DNA of 64,000 nt from Lacicoccus halitifaciens (lineage in GTDB: Bacteria; Bacillota; Bacilli; Staphylococcales; Salinicoccaceae), in assembly GCF_040544485.1 (NCBI RefSeq), contig NZ_JBDZDV010000001.1, positions 620,001 to 684,000 of the forward strand, read 5' to 3'. The notes under the pieces were generated by a model. The model was not told where the DNA came from. It worked only from the letters and a program-made list of their open reading frames with translations, and ran no database searches. Each line of letters begins with the position of its first letter. Position 1 is the stretch's first letter. Position numbers and translations under genes: made by a program. This document shows, in pieces, positions 47,401-55,192 of the stretch.

Positions 47401-47944
47401 GCCGTTTTTCCGACTCTTTCCTGCGGATTTTATATTTCATCACGCCCGCCACTTCTTCGATCAGCGTCCTTCTTTCATCCGGCCGCGCCTTCAGAAGCGT
47501 ATCCACTTCACCCTGTGAAATGATGTTGTAGGCGTTCCTGCCGAGCCCCGAATCGAGGAACAGCTCGGTGATTTCCTTCAGGCGCACACGTTCATCGTTG
47601 ATAAAGTACTCGCTGTCACCGTTCCTGTACAGCTTCCGCGTGATGCTGACCTCATCGGCATCGACCGCAAGGCCCCGTGCGCCATTGTCGAGCGTCAGTT
47701 TCACCGAAGCTGAATTCATCGGTTTACGGGAGTCCGTACCGCTGAAGATGACATCTTCCATCTTCACACCGCGGATGGTCTTTGCGGATTGTTCGCCGAG
47801 CACCCAGCGGATGGCATCGGTGATGTTGCTCTTGCCGCTGCCGTTCGGGCCGACGACGGCCGTCAGGCCGCTGTCGAAACTTACATCTACCTTATTCGCA
47901 AATGATTTGAAGCCATTTGCCTCTATCGATTTCAAATAAACCAT
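44405..47944 (-). CDS. smc: Chromosome segregation protein SMC
   Basis: An 1179-residue condensin ATPase that compacts and separates sister chromosomes with ScpA and ScpB. Seen: Walker A GPNGSGKSN at 32-40, two long coiled coils (about 165-500 and 665-1020), the hinge domain (about 510-660) with Gly-rich FPGGAMSGGSRQ, ABC signature LSGGERALTAISLL near 1088, and Walker B FIILDEVEAALDEAN near 1111. rnc-smc-ftsY is a conserved cluster. Normal length. Confidence 0.97.
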   Translation of the reverse strand: MVYLKSIEANGFKSFANKVDVSFDSGLTAVVGPNGSGKSNITDAIRWVLGEQSAKTIRGVKMEDVIFSGTDSRKPMNSASVKLTLDNGARGLAVDADEVSITRKLYRNGDSEYFINDERVRLKEITELFLDSGLGRNAYNIISQGEVDTLLKARPDERRTLIEEVAGVMKYKIRRKESEKRLQDTKDNLNRVNDIIRELSGRVEKLEVESANAGEYLALKEEMKKADIEVTIYDINHLLKKLEEENARIGEAEKLLKRHQSETAALDEKLADLSAARDGEDANSKTINRKIVETSKKLEQLNGKIALFEERKSNKGQLKEELSSRLDKAVAEKEEHETMLSGINEELAEYRTAIKDLRESLKETEEKRAYLSRDHTGEIEKLKDQYYALMVEKTTLENEQKRTEEMLKDQHSLFSQQKARAGTLEKEVSEYESRLEEKQAELSESAEALTSLRSEYKEKKRQREDVYASYLEEKDKYEKSLTYYEKQKSRLDMLKSIQNEYRGYFPGVRAVLQNGGSLEGVIGAVGELIGSEPKYVTALDTALGAASQNIVMRSEADAKEAIGFLKRLKRGFATFLPLDVIKKRSLSDSVLNTLRNSTVEAQVLAEAVDIKPEYENVIWHLLGTTVVVENIDDAGIIARETGHRVKIVTLDGETVFPGGAMSGGSRQSKGSVLETKSEIDEIGKKLKSHETLIAAQKEKVDGLSGKITDMDMEISGLEEAGTAESDRHDELRQLASSLDYQLSSRKETLRMIEEELSSRTDEHDSADFEEQIRNKEIELEQLDERIRLISASEKDKKTELETLADEYNAVQNELTRANERYNYKKSEHARITEALDAIAASIDEIKNEQEIISLDLTTLDVKALREEKETLAQTLEQLYGEADELSELQYSLKSEYQEAGRQREEIYRQSEALQDTLRSATGTKEKLDARLEQKLEYLSENYRTTYERESGQFTEFKDIEDKRLQINLNKKSIEELGPVNLGAIDEYAVVNERYTFLKDQEADLLEARETLLEVIAEMDDTVAERFKDAFHEVDRRFGEVFREMFGGGLAELRLTEPDDYLNSGIEIYAQPPGKKLSSLSLLSGGERALTAISLLFSMLKVRISPFIILDEVEAALDEANVVRYAQYLKKLSMDMQFIVITHRKGTMEEADRLFGVTMQERGVSQLISVDLKDYEEAKV

Positions 47945-47955
47945 TCTCTGAACTC

Positions 47956-48705
47956 CTACCCGTGAATCGCAAGCAATGCATTTTCAGCAGCACGCTGTTC
48001 TGATTCTTTTTTAGACCGTCCGCTGCCGTTGCCGAGCTGCCTTTCCCCGATGAAGACCCCGCTTTCGAAGCTCTTGTTGTGGCTTGGGCCCGACTCGTTC
48101 AGCAGCCTGTATTCCAGCTCTTCATCAAATCTCTTGTGTGCCTCTTCCTGCAACAGTGTCTTGTAATCGACCACCGCATTGTAATGGGCATCCTTGATGT
48201 CCACGAAGACGAATCTCCTTAAAAATTCATGTGTCGTTTCATGGCCCTCCTGCACGTAAAGTGCGCCCAAAAAGGCTTCGAATGTATCGGAAATGATCGA
48301 CGGCCGGCTCCTGCCTTCCGTCTTCTCCTCACCTTTGCCGAGGATGATCAGCTCCGGCATCTTCAATTTGACCGCGAATACCACAAGTGACGGTTCACAC
48401 ACTATGTTTGCCCTGAGTTTCGTCAGATCGCCTTCCGGCAGCTTTGGAAACTTGTTATAAATAAAGTCTGACACCATCAATTCTAGTACAGCATCACCCA
48501 AAAATTCCAGGCGCTCATTATTGTAGATCTTATCCAGATGCAGGTCGTTTATGAAAGAGCTGTGCATGAATGCCTGACGGTATATATCATGGTCACCGAG
48601 CTCCATGCCGATCCGTTTCTGGAATGCTTTGAACGATTTGTCGAAAGCCTGGATCTTGCGGCCTGCCAGCTTATCATTTTTTATCTTCTTTGAAACTATC
48701 TCCAT
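47956..48705 (-). CDS. rnc: Ribonuclease III
   Basis: A 249-residue double-strand-specific endoribonuclease for rRNA processing, antisense RNA decay and mRNA control. Seen: ERLEFLGDAVLELMVSDFIY near 64 (signature), DTFEAFLGALYV near 138 with catalytic acids, and a C-terminal dsRNA-binding domain ending GSGRSKKESEQRAAENALLA near 227-246. Start ATG with GGGAGG upstream. A GC-rich hairpin lies just 5' of the ribosome site. Confidence 0.96.
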   Translation of the reverse strand: MEIVSKKIKNDKLAGRKIQAFDKSFKAFQKRIGMELGDHDIYRQAFMHSSFINDLHLDKIYNNERLEFLGDAVLELMVSDFIYNKFPKLPEGDLTKLRANIVCEPSLVVFAVKLKMPELIILGKGEEKTEGRSRPSIISDTFEAFLGALYVQEGHETTHEFLRRFVFVDIKDAHYNAVVDYKTLLQEEAHKRFDEELEYRLLNESGPSHNKSFESGVFIGERQLGNGSGRSKKESEQRAAENALLAIHG

Positions 48706-48734
48706 GAGTTTCCACCTCCCTGTTCATATCAGTG

Positions 48735-48750
48735 CAGCCGAAAGCGGCTG
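48735..48750 (-). promoter_or_regulatory. Hairpin in the rnc 5' region
   Basis: CAGCCG-CTTT-CGGCTG, about 16 bases before the rnc ribosome site. Known: E. coli rnc cuts its own leader. Whether this short stem plays such a role is inference. Confidence 0.35.
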
Positions 48751-48770
48751 ACCGGAAAAGAAATTCATAA

Positions 48771-48800
48771 ATAAAATCCACTTGAAAAAGTGGATTTTAT
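48771..48800 (-). terminator. acpP terminator
   Basis: ATAAAATCCACTT, short loop, AAGTGGATTTTAT on the minus strand. The T-rich arm doubles as the T-tract. It closes the fapR-acpP unit. Confidence 0.82.
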
Positions 48801-48810
48801 CAATCATCAA

Positions 48811-49044
48811 TTAATTTTCTAATTTATCAATATAGTCAAGAGCATCGCCGACTGTTTGAATTTTCTCAGCCTCTTCGTCTGGAATCTCCATTTCGAATTC
48901 ATCTTCAAGTTCCATTACAAGTTCTGCAATGTCCAATGAATCTGCACCAAGATCATCTTTGAAAGATGCATCTTTAGTCACTTTATCTTCGTCAATTCCA
49001 AGCTTGTCGACGATAATGTCTTTAACTTTGTCAAAGTTTGCCAT
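48811..49044 (-). CDS. acpP: Acyl carrier protein
   Basis: A 77-residue acidic carrier of fatty acyl chains, activated by phosphopantetheine on Ser36 in the GADSLD motif. Seen: the four-helix ACP pattern DKVKDIIVDKLGIDEDKV and DSLDIAELVMELEDEFEMEI. The frame includes a GTG at 49053, but GGGAGG before ATG 49044 (MANFDKV) sets the start. Last gene of the fap lipid unit. Confidence 0.98.
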   Translation of the reverse strand: MANFDKVKDIIVDKLGIDEDKVTKDASFKDDLGADSLDIAELVMELEDEFEMEIPDEEAEKIQTVGDALDYIDKLEN

Positions 49045-49077
49045 ATATCTCACCTCCCTTTAATAATATCACAGCGA

Positions 49078-49815
49078 TTATCCCATGTACATACCGCCGT
49101 TGACGTGGATTGTCTGCCCGGTGATGTAGTCTGCCTTATCACTTGCAAGGAACGTCACGGTGTTCGCGATATCCTCAACACCGCCGAAATGATTGAGCGG
49201 TATCTGGCCGAGCATGCCCTCTTTGATTTCATCTGAAAGCACATCCGTCATTTCACTCTCTATGAAGCCAGGCGCAATCGCATTGACGGTGATCCCTTTC
49301 GGGGCAAGTTCCCTTGCCACCGAGCGGGTCAGCCCGTCTATACCTGCCTTCGATGCCACATAGTTCGCCTGGCCTGCGTTGCCGAGGGAAGCGACGATGC
49401 TTGAAATGTTGATGATTTTGCCGGATTTCTGCTTCAGCATCGGACGCGAGACATTCTGTATGACGTTATACGTGCCTTTCAGGTTCACATCGATGACGCG
49501 GTCGAAATCCGCTTCCTTCATCCTCATCAGCAGGCCGTCCTTTGTGACGCCCGCGTTGTTCACGACGAGGTCGATAGAACCGTGCGTGCTCGTGATGTGT
49601 TTGATCATCGCCTTAACGTCATCATAAATTTCGACATGGCACTGATAGCTCTCTGCACTCCCGCCTGCGTTTTCAATTTCTTCCACGACGCTGTTCGCCT
49701 TGTCTTCAGAACCTGAGTAATTCACGATCACATGGTACCCTTCGCTGCCGAGGGCAAGCGCTATGCCTCTGCCGATCCCTCTTGAAGAACCTGTGACCAA
49801 TGCTGTTTTAGTCAT
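49078..49815 (-). CDS. fabG: 3-oxoacyl-ACP reductase FabG
   Basis: A 245-residue short-chain dehydrogenase doing the first reduction of fatty acid elongation with NADPH. Seen: TGSSRGIGRGIAL near 8-20 for cofactor, NNAGVTKDGLL near 87, catalytic Ser in NISSIVASLGNAGQ near 137, Tyr-x-x-x-Lys in YVASKAG near 152-158. Its ATG overlaps the fabD 3' end by 8 bp. Confidence 0.97.
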   Translation of the reverse strand: MTKTALVTGSSRGIGRGIALALGSEGYHVIVNYSGSEDKANSVVEEIENAGGSAESYQCHVEIYDDVKAMIKHITSTHGSIDLVVNNAGVTKDGLLMRMKEADFDRVIDVNLKGTYNVIQNVSRPMLKQKSGKIINISSIVASLGNAGQANYVASKAGIDGLTRSVARELAPKGITVNAIAPGFIESEMTDVLSDEIKEGMLGQIPLNHFGGVEDIANTVTFLASDKADYITGQTIHVNGGMYMG

Positions 49816-50713
49816 TTGAATGCTCCTTTACCTGTTCTAGTGTATCCAGATTTTTAACCTTAATCGATTTATCGATTTTGCGCACCAGTCCGCTGAGCAC
49901 TTTCTTCGGTCCCGCTTCGATGCCGGAAGTGACACCCGCCGCTGCAGCACTTTCGATGCATTCGACGAACCTGACCGGGCTCGTGATCTGTTCGACGAGC
50001 TGGCGTTTGATGACGGCACCGTCCGTCTCAGGTTTGGCGCTGACGTTCTGGATGACCGGGATATCTGCGTCCCTGAATTCGATTTCTTCCACAAAAACCT
50101 TGAATTCCTCCTGCGCTTCCTTCATCAGATGCGAATGGAACGCACCGGAGACGTTCAGCGGCATGACGCGCCTTGCGCCTTTTTCCTTCGCCTGTTCACT
50201 GAATGCATCCACCGCTTCTGCATCACCCGAGACCACGACCTGGTCCGGTGCATTGATGTTGGCAGGTGCAACCTTCGCAGAATCATCGGAGACCGCCCTG
50301 CATAATTCCAGGAGGTCTGAATACTCCATTCCGATGACCGCCGCCATCTTGCCGCCTTTCGAGTTACTCATCAGCTCGCCGCGCTTCTGGACGATCCTCG
50401 CACCGTCACGGAGTGACAGTACACCTGCATGGACGAGTGCCGGGAGTTCACCGAGGCTGTGTCCGAGCACGTGGCTGCCTGTGAGCTTTGCGGATCCCGC
50501 GACCGCAAGGGAATGTGCAAACAAGGCGGGCTGTGTGAATTCCGTCTGGTTCAGCCTGTCATCCTCATTGAACATGATCGACTTCAAATCGAAATCCAGT
50601 TCATCGAATATTTCATCCAGCACTTTTCTTGCCGCTTCATCATTTTCATACAAGTCTTTGGCCATGCCGCTGTACTGCGCCCCCTGGCCGGGGAAAAGAA
50701 TGATTTCACTCAT
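49808..50713 (-). CDS. fabD: Malonyl-CoA:ACP transacylase FabD
   Basis: A 301-residue transferase moving malonyl from CoA to ACP to feed elongation. Seen: ILFPGQGAQYSGM near 4-16, nucleophile Ser in GHSLGELPALVHAG near 82-95, catalytic His in SGAFHSHLM near 192-200. The frame is open to 50746; ATG 50713 (MSEIILFPGQ) fits the family, with a modest GTGGGTGA ribosome site inside the plsX 3' end, so coupling to plsX is likely. Confidence 0.95.
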   Translation of the reverse strand: MSEIILFPGQGAQYSGMAKDLYENDEAARKVLDEIFDELDFDLKSIMFNEDDRLNQTEFTQPALFAHSLAVAGSAKLTGSHVLGHSLGELPALVHAGVLSLRDGARIVQKRGELMSNSKGGKMAAVIGMEYSDLLELCRAVSDDSAKVAPANINAPDQVVVSGDAEAVDAFSEQAKEKGARRVMPLNVSGAFHSHLMKEAQEEFKVFVEEIEFRDADIPVIQNVSAKPETDGAVIKRQLVEQITSPVRFVECIESAAAAGVTSGIEAGPKKVLSGLVRKIDKSIKVKNLDTLEQVKEHSND

Positions 50714-51689
50714 GATTGTCACCCACTTTAGCTTTGATCTTTTCAAGCGCGCCGCTTTCAGCCATGCGCACAGCCTGCCTCACGGCGTTATGGATTGCGA
50801 GCGCATCACTCGATCCATGGGCCTTCAGGACATACCCGTCAAGACCGAGGAGCGGCGCACCGCCGACTTCCCTGTAGTCGAGCAGATCCTTCACCCTGCC
50901 GAAGTCGTTCCTTAAGACAGAGGCTGCCAGTTTATTCTTCGTGTTCTTCATGAAGATGTCCTTGATTTCCATCATCATGGACTTTGCCGTCCCTTCGATC
51001 GTCTTCAGCACGATGTTGCCCGTGAATCCGTCGGTCACCGCAATATCAATCGTACCGGAGATGATGTCGCGTGTCTCGAAGTTTCCGGTGAAGTTCAAAT
51101 CGCTCTCCTTCAGCAGCTCAAAAGCCGCACGCGTGACTTCATTGCCCTTATTCTCCTCGCTGCCGATGTTGATGAGGCCGACTTCAGGGTTCTTCCTGCC
51201 TTCGATCTCCTCCATGTAGATGCTCGCCATTTCCGCGAACTGATAGAGGTGTTTCGGCTTGTTGTCGGAGTTTGCCCCCATATCAAGCAGCATGATGCCC
51301 TTCCCTGAAGTGTTCGGGATGAGGGAGGCGATGGCCGGGCGTTCCACACCTTTCAGGCGTCCCACCACGAAGAGCCCCGCGCTCATGATCGCCCCTGTAT
51401 TGCCTGCGGACACGCATGCATCCGCCGTGCCGTCTTTTACAGCCTCCGCCGCCCTGACAAGCGAGCTGTCCTTCTTTTTCCGGACGGCCCTGACCGGGTC
51501 GTCTTCTGATTCCACTTTCTCGGTCACTTCGATGAATTTGATCTGCGGGTGATCTCCGGTATAGCTCCCTTTCAGTCCGTAGGCGATTATTTCAAGTTCA
51601 CCGTTCTCTTTCACGGCACTCATGATGCCTTCCGTGATCGATGCGGGCGCGTTGTCGCCACCCATTAAATCCACAGCAATTTTAACCAA
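50706..51689 (-). CDS. plsX: Phosphate acyltransferase PlsX
   Basis: A 327-residue peripheral membrane enzyme that makes acyl-phosphate from acyl-ACP for phospholipid synthesis. Seen: VKIAVDLMGGDNAP at the start, RAVRKKKDSSLVRA near 71, VSAGNTGAIMSAGL near 96, VTDGFTGNIVLKTIEG near 215 and KAHGSSDALAI near 290. Start: TTG 51689 (M-V-K-I-A after initiation) has GAGGGTG nine bases upstream and matches family N-termini; ATG 51695 is six bases upstream in frame. Both overlap the fapR 3' end. Confidence 0.95.
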   Translation of the reverse strand: MVKIAVDLMGGDNAPASITEGIMSAVKENGELEIIAYGLKGSYTGDHPQIKFIEVTEKVESEDDPVRAVRKKKDSSLVRAAEAVKDGTADACVSAGNTGAIMSAGLFVVGRLKGVERPAIASLIPNTSGKGIMLLDMGANSDNKPKHLYQFAEMASIYMEEIEGRKNPEVGLINIGSEENKGNEVTRAAFELLKESDLNFTGNFETRDIISGTIDIAVTDGFTGNIVLKTIEGTAKSMMMEIKDIFMKNTKNKLAASVLRNDFGRVKDLLDYREVGGAPLLGLDGYVLKAHGSSDALAIHNAVRQAVRMAESGALEKIKAKVGDNHE

Positions 51690-52254
51690 TTTCATCACCC
51701 TCATTAGAATAGTACATCACAAACCGTCCCTTGAAGATCAGCCTGCCGTCCACTTTCGACTCCACAGTTATGGTCGCCTTATTATTGTCCATCTCGTTGA
51801 CCACGGCCTTTGATATCACCTTATCATGCAGCTTTGCCTGCCTTATGAATTCAATCTCGGCACTTTTGGTCAGTGCGAGGGGTTTATTGATTACGGCGAC
51901 GCAAAGTGAGTTCGCCTGTGCAAATAAAAAATGCCCCCTCGCAATCTTATTGCGCTCGAATACATGGCCTTCCTCGATGATGAAGAGGCTGAGCGCCTGG
52001 ACATTCAAATCTATATCTATGATCTCACCGATGACCTCCTGCAGTGAGAGGCTTTTGATCTTGTCCACTTCCTCCGTCGCCACATTTTTGATGCGCTCCC
52101 TGAGTTCGGGTATGGCGAGCTCCAGCCGGTCCAGCCGGATCGTCTGGATGCTGACGTTGAAAAGCTCGGCGAGCTTTTCATCGGTGAGGAATGGATCCTC
52201 ATTGATCTTTGTGAGCAGTATTTCCTGACGTTCATGTTTCTTATATTTTGTCAT
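51682..52254 (-). CDS. fapR: Malonyl-CoA-responsive lipid repressor FapR
   Basis: A 190-residue regulator: N-terminal DeoR-like helix-turn-helix (LTDEKLAELFNVSIQTIRLDR near 22-42 in part) and C-terminal hot-dog domain (about 75-185) that binds malonyl-CoA. Malonyl-CoA releases it from operators, raising lipid gene expression. Seen: its own promoter carries an inverted repeat of the FapR type at 52267-52285, so it should control itself and plsX-fabD-fabG-acpP. Confidence 0.96.
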   Translation of the reverse strand: MTKYKKHERQEILLTKINEDPFLTDEKLAELFNVSIQTIRLDRLELAIPELRERIKNVATEEVDKIKSLSLQEVIGEIIDIDLNVQALSLFIIEEGHVFERNKIARGHFLFAQANSLCVAVINKPLALTKSAEIEFIRQAKLHDKVISKAVVNEMDNNKATITVESKVDGRLIFKGRFVMYYSNEGDEIG

Positions 52255-52266
52255 TTTAATACCTCA

Positions 52267-52285
52267 TTTAGTAGTTGGTACTAAA
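52267..52285 (-). promoter_or_regulatory. FapR operator in the fapR promoter
   Basis: TTTAGTACCAACTACTAAA: perfect 7-bp arms with a 5-bp centre, just downstream of the -10 box, overlapping the transcription start. Fits the known TTAGTACC-type FapR site. Confidence 0.85.
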
Positions 52286-52288
52286 ATC

Positions 52289-52317
52289 AGTATATATAAG
52301 TGCATTTAAGATTTCAA
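52289..52317 (-). promoter_or_regulatory. fapR-plsX-fabD-fabG-acpP promoter
   Basis: TTGAAA, 17-base spacer, TATACT on the minus strand, directly upstream of the FapR operator. Confidence 0.8.
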
Positions 52318-52370
52318 TTGATATTATGCAATTCATCATGCAAATTTCCACGCGCCGGTCCAATCGAAGG

Positions 52371-52403
52371 AAAAGCGCACTTTCCGCTTGGAAATGCGCT
52401 TTT
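52371..52403 (-). terminator. Terminator of the sirtuin-module operon
   Basis: AAAAGCGCATTTCC, AAGC loop, GGAAAGTGCGCTTTT with one bulge on the minus strand, seven bases past the lplA stop. It separates the module from fapR. Confidence 0.8.
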
Positions 52404-52409
52404 GAAAAT

Positions 52410-53432
52410 TCAGCTTAATATCAGGTCGACGAGTTCCCGATCTTCGAGCTTCCCGAAATAGTGGTTGAGGTCGAGCGGCCGGAGGGTCTCTTCAAGCTCA
52501 CCGCGCTCGACGCGAGCGCCCTTCAGTGCCTCCTCCACATCTTTGATTTCGCCCTGTCCGAAGAAATCCCCGTGGATCGAACAGTTTTCGATCCTGCCGG
52601 ATTCGACATCGAGGGAGATCTCCACGGTGCCCGCCTGGAGCCTGCCGTCCCGGTTATAGGAGTAGCGCGGTGACTTCCCGTAGTTCCAGTCCCAGTTCTT
52701 GTACTTCTCCTCCACCAGGCGGTCGATCGCCTGCCAGTCTTCATCTGTCAGTTCGTAACGCTTTGCTTTGTCCACGTCATCGATCTGCAGCAGTTCCTTG
52801 ATGATGAGGTCCTTGAACTCCGCTGTCGTGACATCCCTGTACTCCGGCGCGAGGTGCTCCCTCAGCGTCGTCACCCTTGATCTGATGGATTTGATGCCTT
52901 TGGAATCGATCTTTTTGCGGTTCGGGTTCAGCGCCTTGACCATCGCCTCCGGGTTGATGTCGAGGAGCAGTGAGAAACCGCCGTATACCCGGCCGCTTGA
53001 GAGCGTCATGGCTGCACCGGATACTTTCTTACCATCGATGACCAGGTCGTTCCTGCCGCTCTGTTCGACGTTTTTGACACCGAGGTTGTTGAGTGCCCGT
53101 ATGACCGGTTCGTACATCTTCTTGTAGTCCCCATACACGCCGCTGTCTTCCGGGACGAGGAAGCAGACGTTCACCGCACCGTCATCGACGAGGATCGCAC
53201 CGCCCCCTGTGTCCCGCCTCACCAGAATGATGCCGTTTTCATCCAGGTAGTCCTGGTTGACTTCGGAGGCCGCATTCTGGAAACGTCCGATTTCGATTTT
53301 AGGCGCGCAGTAATATGGGAATATGATGCCGTCATCCAGGAACACATTCTGCTGGACATAGACCTGCATCGCCAGTGCATAGGCGCCGTCGGTGATGTAT
53401 TCACCGTTCCTGTAGGGTTCTATCAGATACAT
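52410..53432 (-). CDS. lplA: Lipoate-protein ligase, LplA type (module-linked, LplA2-like)
   Basis: A 340-residue ligase that activates lipoate with ATP and attaches it to a lipoyl-domain lysine. Seen: RRDTGGGAILVDDGAVNVCF near 72-91 (lipoate-binding RRxxGGG), catalytic Lys136 in GKKVSGAAM, and a C-terminal accessory domain (about 250-340). Five bases after the sirtuin gene. Known: in the SirTM modules of S. aureus and S. pyogenes a dedicated ligase lipoylates GcvH-L, which the sirtuin then needs as substrate. Assignment to that role rests on operon position. Confidence 0.92.
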   Translation of the reverse strand: MYLIEPYRNGEYITDGAYALAMQVYVQQNVFLDDGIIFPYYCAPKIEIGRFQNAASEVNQDYLDENGIILVRRDTGGGAILVDDGAVNVCFLVPEDSGVYGDYKKMYEPVIRALNNLGVKNVEQSGRNDLVIDGKKVSGAAMTLSSGRVYGGFSLLLDINPEAMVKALNPNRKKIDSKGIKSIRSRVTTLREHLAPEYRDVTTAEFKDLIIKELLQIDDVDKAKRYELTDEDWQAIDRLVEEKYKNWDWNYGKSPRYSYNRDGRLQAGTVEISLDVESGRIENCSIHGDFFGQGEIKDVEEALKGARVERGELEETLRPLDLNHYFGKLEDRELVDLILS

Positions 53433-53437
53433 TCAAA

Positions 53438-54319
53438 TCATCCTTTATATGTTAATGTCTTATATGCATTCAATATATTCTCCTGTATGTCCCCGGTCAG
53501 CGCCACGGTCTGCGGCCTCACCGCCTCCGGGATCCTGTATGTCTTCTGGTTCATCGGGACATAGACCGCATCCTTGTTCTGGCGCGTCATCCTCCAGAAT
53601 GGATGCTTGATGTACTGCGGTGTCGTGTAGCCGACCCCGATCTCCAGGTACAACACCTTGCCCGATTTGTGCGCTTCGAGGAAAGCCTCATACTTCTGCC
53701 GGTCCGCTTCGAAGGCCGCATCCTCCACCATGCCTTTTTCCGCAGTGCGCTTGTTGATTTCCATCGGCGCATCGCATTCCGGACAGCGCGGAATGAGTTC
53801 CGGCGGGATTTCCATATCCTTCTGGACCCGGACCATCTCACGGATCTGATCATCGTGGCGGTATGTCTGCTGGTGGCAGAAGGCGGAGCACTGCCAAAGT
53901 GCATACTCGCCCTGGTAATAAAACACCTTGTCCATATCGTAATCCGCCGCATAGAATGCGTTGTCGGCATTCGTCGTGATGACATGGTAATCCTTGTCTT
54001 CGATCATCTTCCTAAGGGCGATGTATCCCTCACCCGCCGGCTGATCCAGATAATTCAGCTCGACGAAGCGGCTCTGGAACGCCCAGTACTCCGTCCGCGT
54101 CGGAAAGTCGAAGAGGCTCGCCTGGAGCATGTCGAACCATTTGTACTTGCCTATGAAATCCGGGAAGTTCTCCGTAAAGCGCTTACCCGTATATGTAAAC
54201 CCGTCAGCCGCAGACATCCCGGCACCGATGCCGACCACGATCGCATCCGCTTCGTCGATCATCCCCGCGAGCAGACGGCTTTCATCCTTCTCTGATTTTA
54301 AAGTATGCCAATTTTCCAT
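53438..54319 (-). CDS. sirTM: Class M sirtuin (SirTM), protein ADP-ribosyltransferase
   Basis: A 293-residue sirtuin-fold protein. Seen: NAD-binding GIGAGMSAADGFTY near 30-43 and TTNADN at 115-120. The YYQGEY segment has Gln136 where deacetylase sirtuins have the catalytic His (HG). Cys144 and Cys148 plus CPEC at 179-182 make a zinc site, and GVGYTTPQY lies near 228. Known: SirTM enzymes ADP-ribosylate lipoylated GcvH-L rather than deacylate; an Asn and a Gln at these positions are important for activity. It lies between the macrodomain gene and lplA, the known SirTM context. Confidence 0.93.
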   Translation of the reverse strand: MENWHTLKSEKDESRLLAGMIDEADAIVVGIGAGMSAADGFTYTGKRFTENFPDFIGKYKWFDMLQASLFDFPTRTEYWAFQSRFVELNYLDQPAGEGYIALRKMIEDKDYHVITTNADNAFYAADYDMDKVFYYQGEYALWQCSAFCHQQTYRHDDQIREMVRVQKDMEIPPELIPRCPECDAPMEINKRTAEKGMVEDAAFEADRQKYEAFLEAHKSGKVLYLEIGVGYTTPQYIKHPFWRMTRQNKDAVYVPMNQKTYRIPEAVRPQTVALTGDIQENILNAYKTLTYKG

Positions 54320-54335
54320 AAAGAAACGACCCTTC

Positions 54336-55106
54336 CTAAGCTAAATGTGATTCGTAAATTTTCAGATCCTCATCGTCAAACACGTTGAAGATGACTTCGA
54401 GGCGGGAACCGCTGTCCTTTAAATAATCCGTGACCGCATCGACTGCGATTTCCGCCGCCCGTTCCTTCGGAAAGCCGAACACCCCTGTCGAGATGCTGCA
54501 GAAGGCGATGCTGCCGACATCCTTTTCATCAGCGAGCGCAAGACAGCTCATGTAGCACCTTCGGAGCAGGTCCTCCTTCATCCTGGAGACCCTGCCGTCC
54601 TGGACGTAAGGCCCGACGGTGTGGATGACGTGATCTGCCGGCAGATTGTACGCAGAAGTGATCTTCGCACGCCCGACCGCCTCTTTCCTGCCCTGCCGCT
54701 CCATCAGTTCCGCACACTCCAGGCGCAGCGCCGCACCCGCCTTCGTATGAATGATGTTATCGATGCAGTCATGGTTCGGGATGAAGCAGCCGAGCATGTC
54801 CGGGTTCGCCGCATTGACGATTGCACCGGCCTTGAGTGTCGTAATGTCGCCCTGCCATAAATAGAGCCGGTCCCGGACCGGTGTGAGGTCGCTTACGGCC
54901 GTGACACCCTCTGAGTTATAAGTGCCGAGGAACGCATCCTGCACATCGAGGAACTCCCGGGATAGTGGTTTTGCCGGGCGGCGGTTGGCAAGCCCCCTGA
55001 ACATCTGGAAGCGTTCATCGAAACTCTCCGGTACTGGCTCATTTTCGTCCATTTCCTGCTGCATATGCGAAATCAGGAAATGCAGCCTTTGTAGTTGAGA
55101 CATCAT
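54336..55106 (-). CDS. SirTM-associated (zinc-type) macrodomain ADP-ribosyl hydrolase
   Basis: A 256-residue protein: a helical N-terminal part (1-75), then a macrodomain. Seen: LYLWQGDITTLKAGAIVNAA near 81-100, NPDMLGCFIPNHDCIDNIIH at 101-120 with Cys107, His112 and Cys114 as likely metal ligands, GAALRLECAEL near 124, IHTVGPYV near 160 and SISTGVFGFP near 200. Known: macrodomains of SirTM operons remove ADP-ribose from GcvH-L, and a zinc-dependent subclass has been described. Start: AGGTG six bases before ATG 55106; the frame is open to 55166. Confidence 0.92.
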   Translation of the reverse strand: MMSQLQRLHFLISHMQQEMDENEPVPESFDERFQMFRGLANRRPAKPLSREFLDVQDAFLGTYNSEGVTAVSDLTPVRDRLYLWQGDITTLKAGAIVNAANPDMLGCFIPNHDCIDNIIHTKAGAALRLECAELMERQGRKEAVGRAKITSAYNLPADHVIHTVGPYVQDGRVSRMKEDLLRRCYMSCLALADEKDVGSIAFCSISTGVFGFPKERAAEIAVDAVTDYLKDSGSRLEVIFNVFDDEDLKIYESHLA

Positions 55107-55192
55107 ATATATCACCTGATCCTTAAAAAATAAGCCTGCATCCCATGCCGTGACATTTGAATGCAAGCTTAAAAATCGAATGCTAAGATTGA

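Noticed and set aside
49878..50915. 345-codon open frame on the plus strand opposite fabD and plsX
   Set aside because: Ser-rich shadow of well-supported genes on the other strand; no ribosome site or family features.
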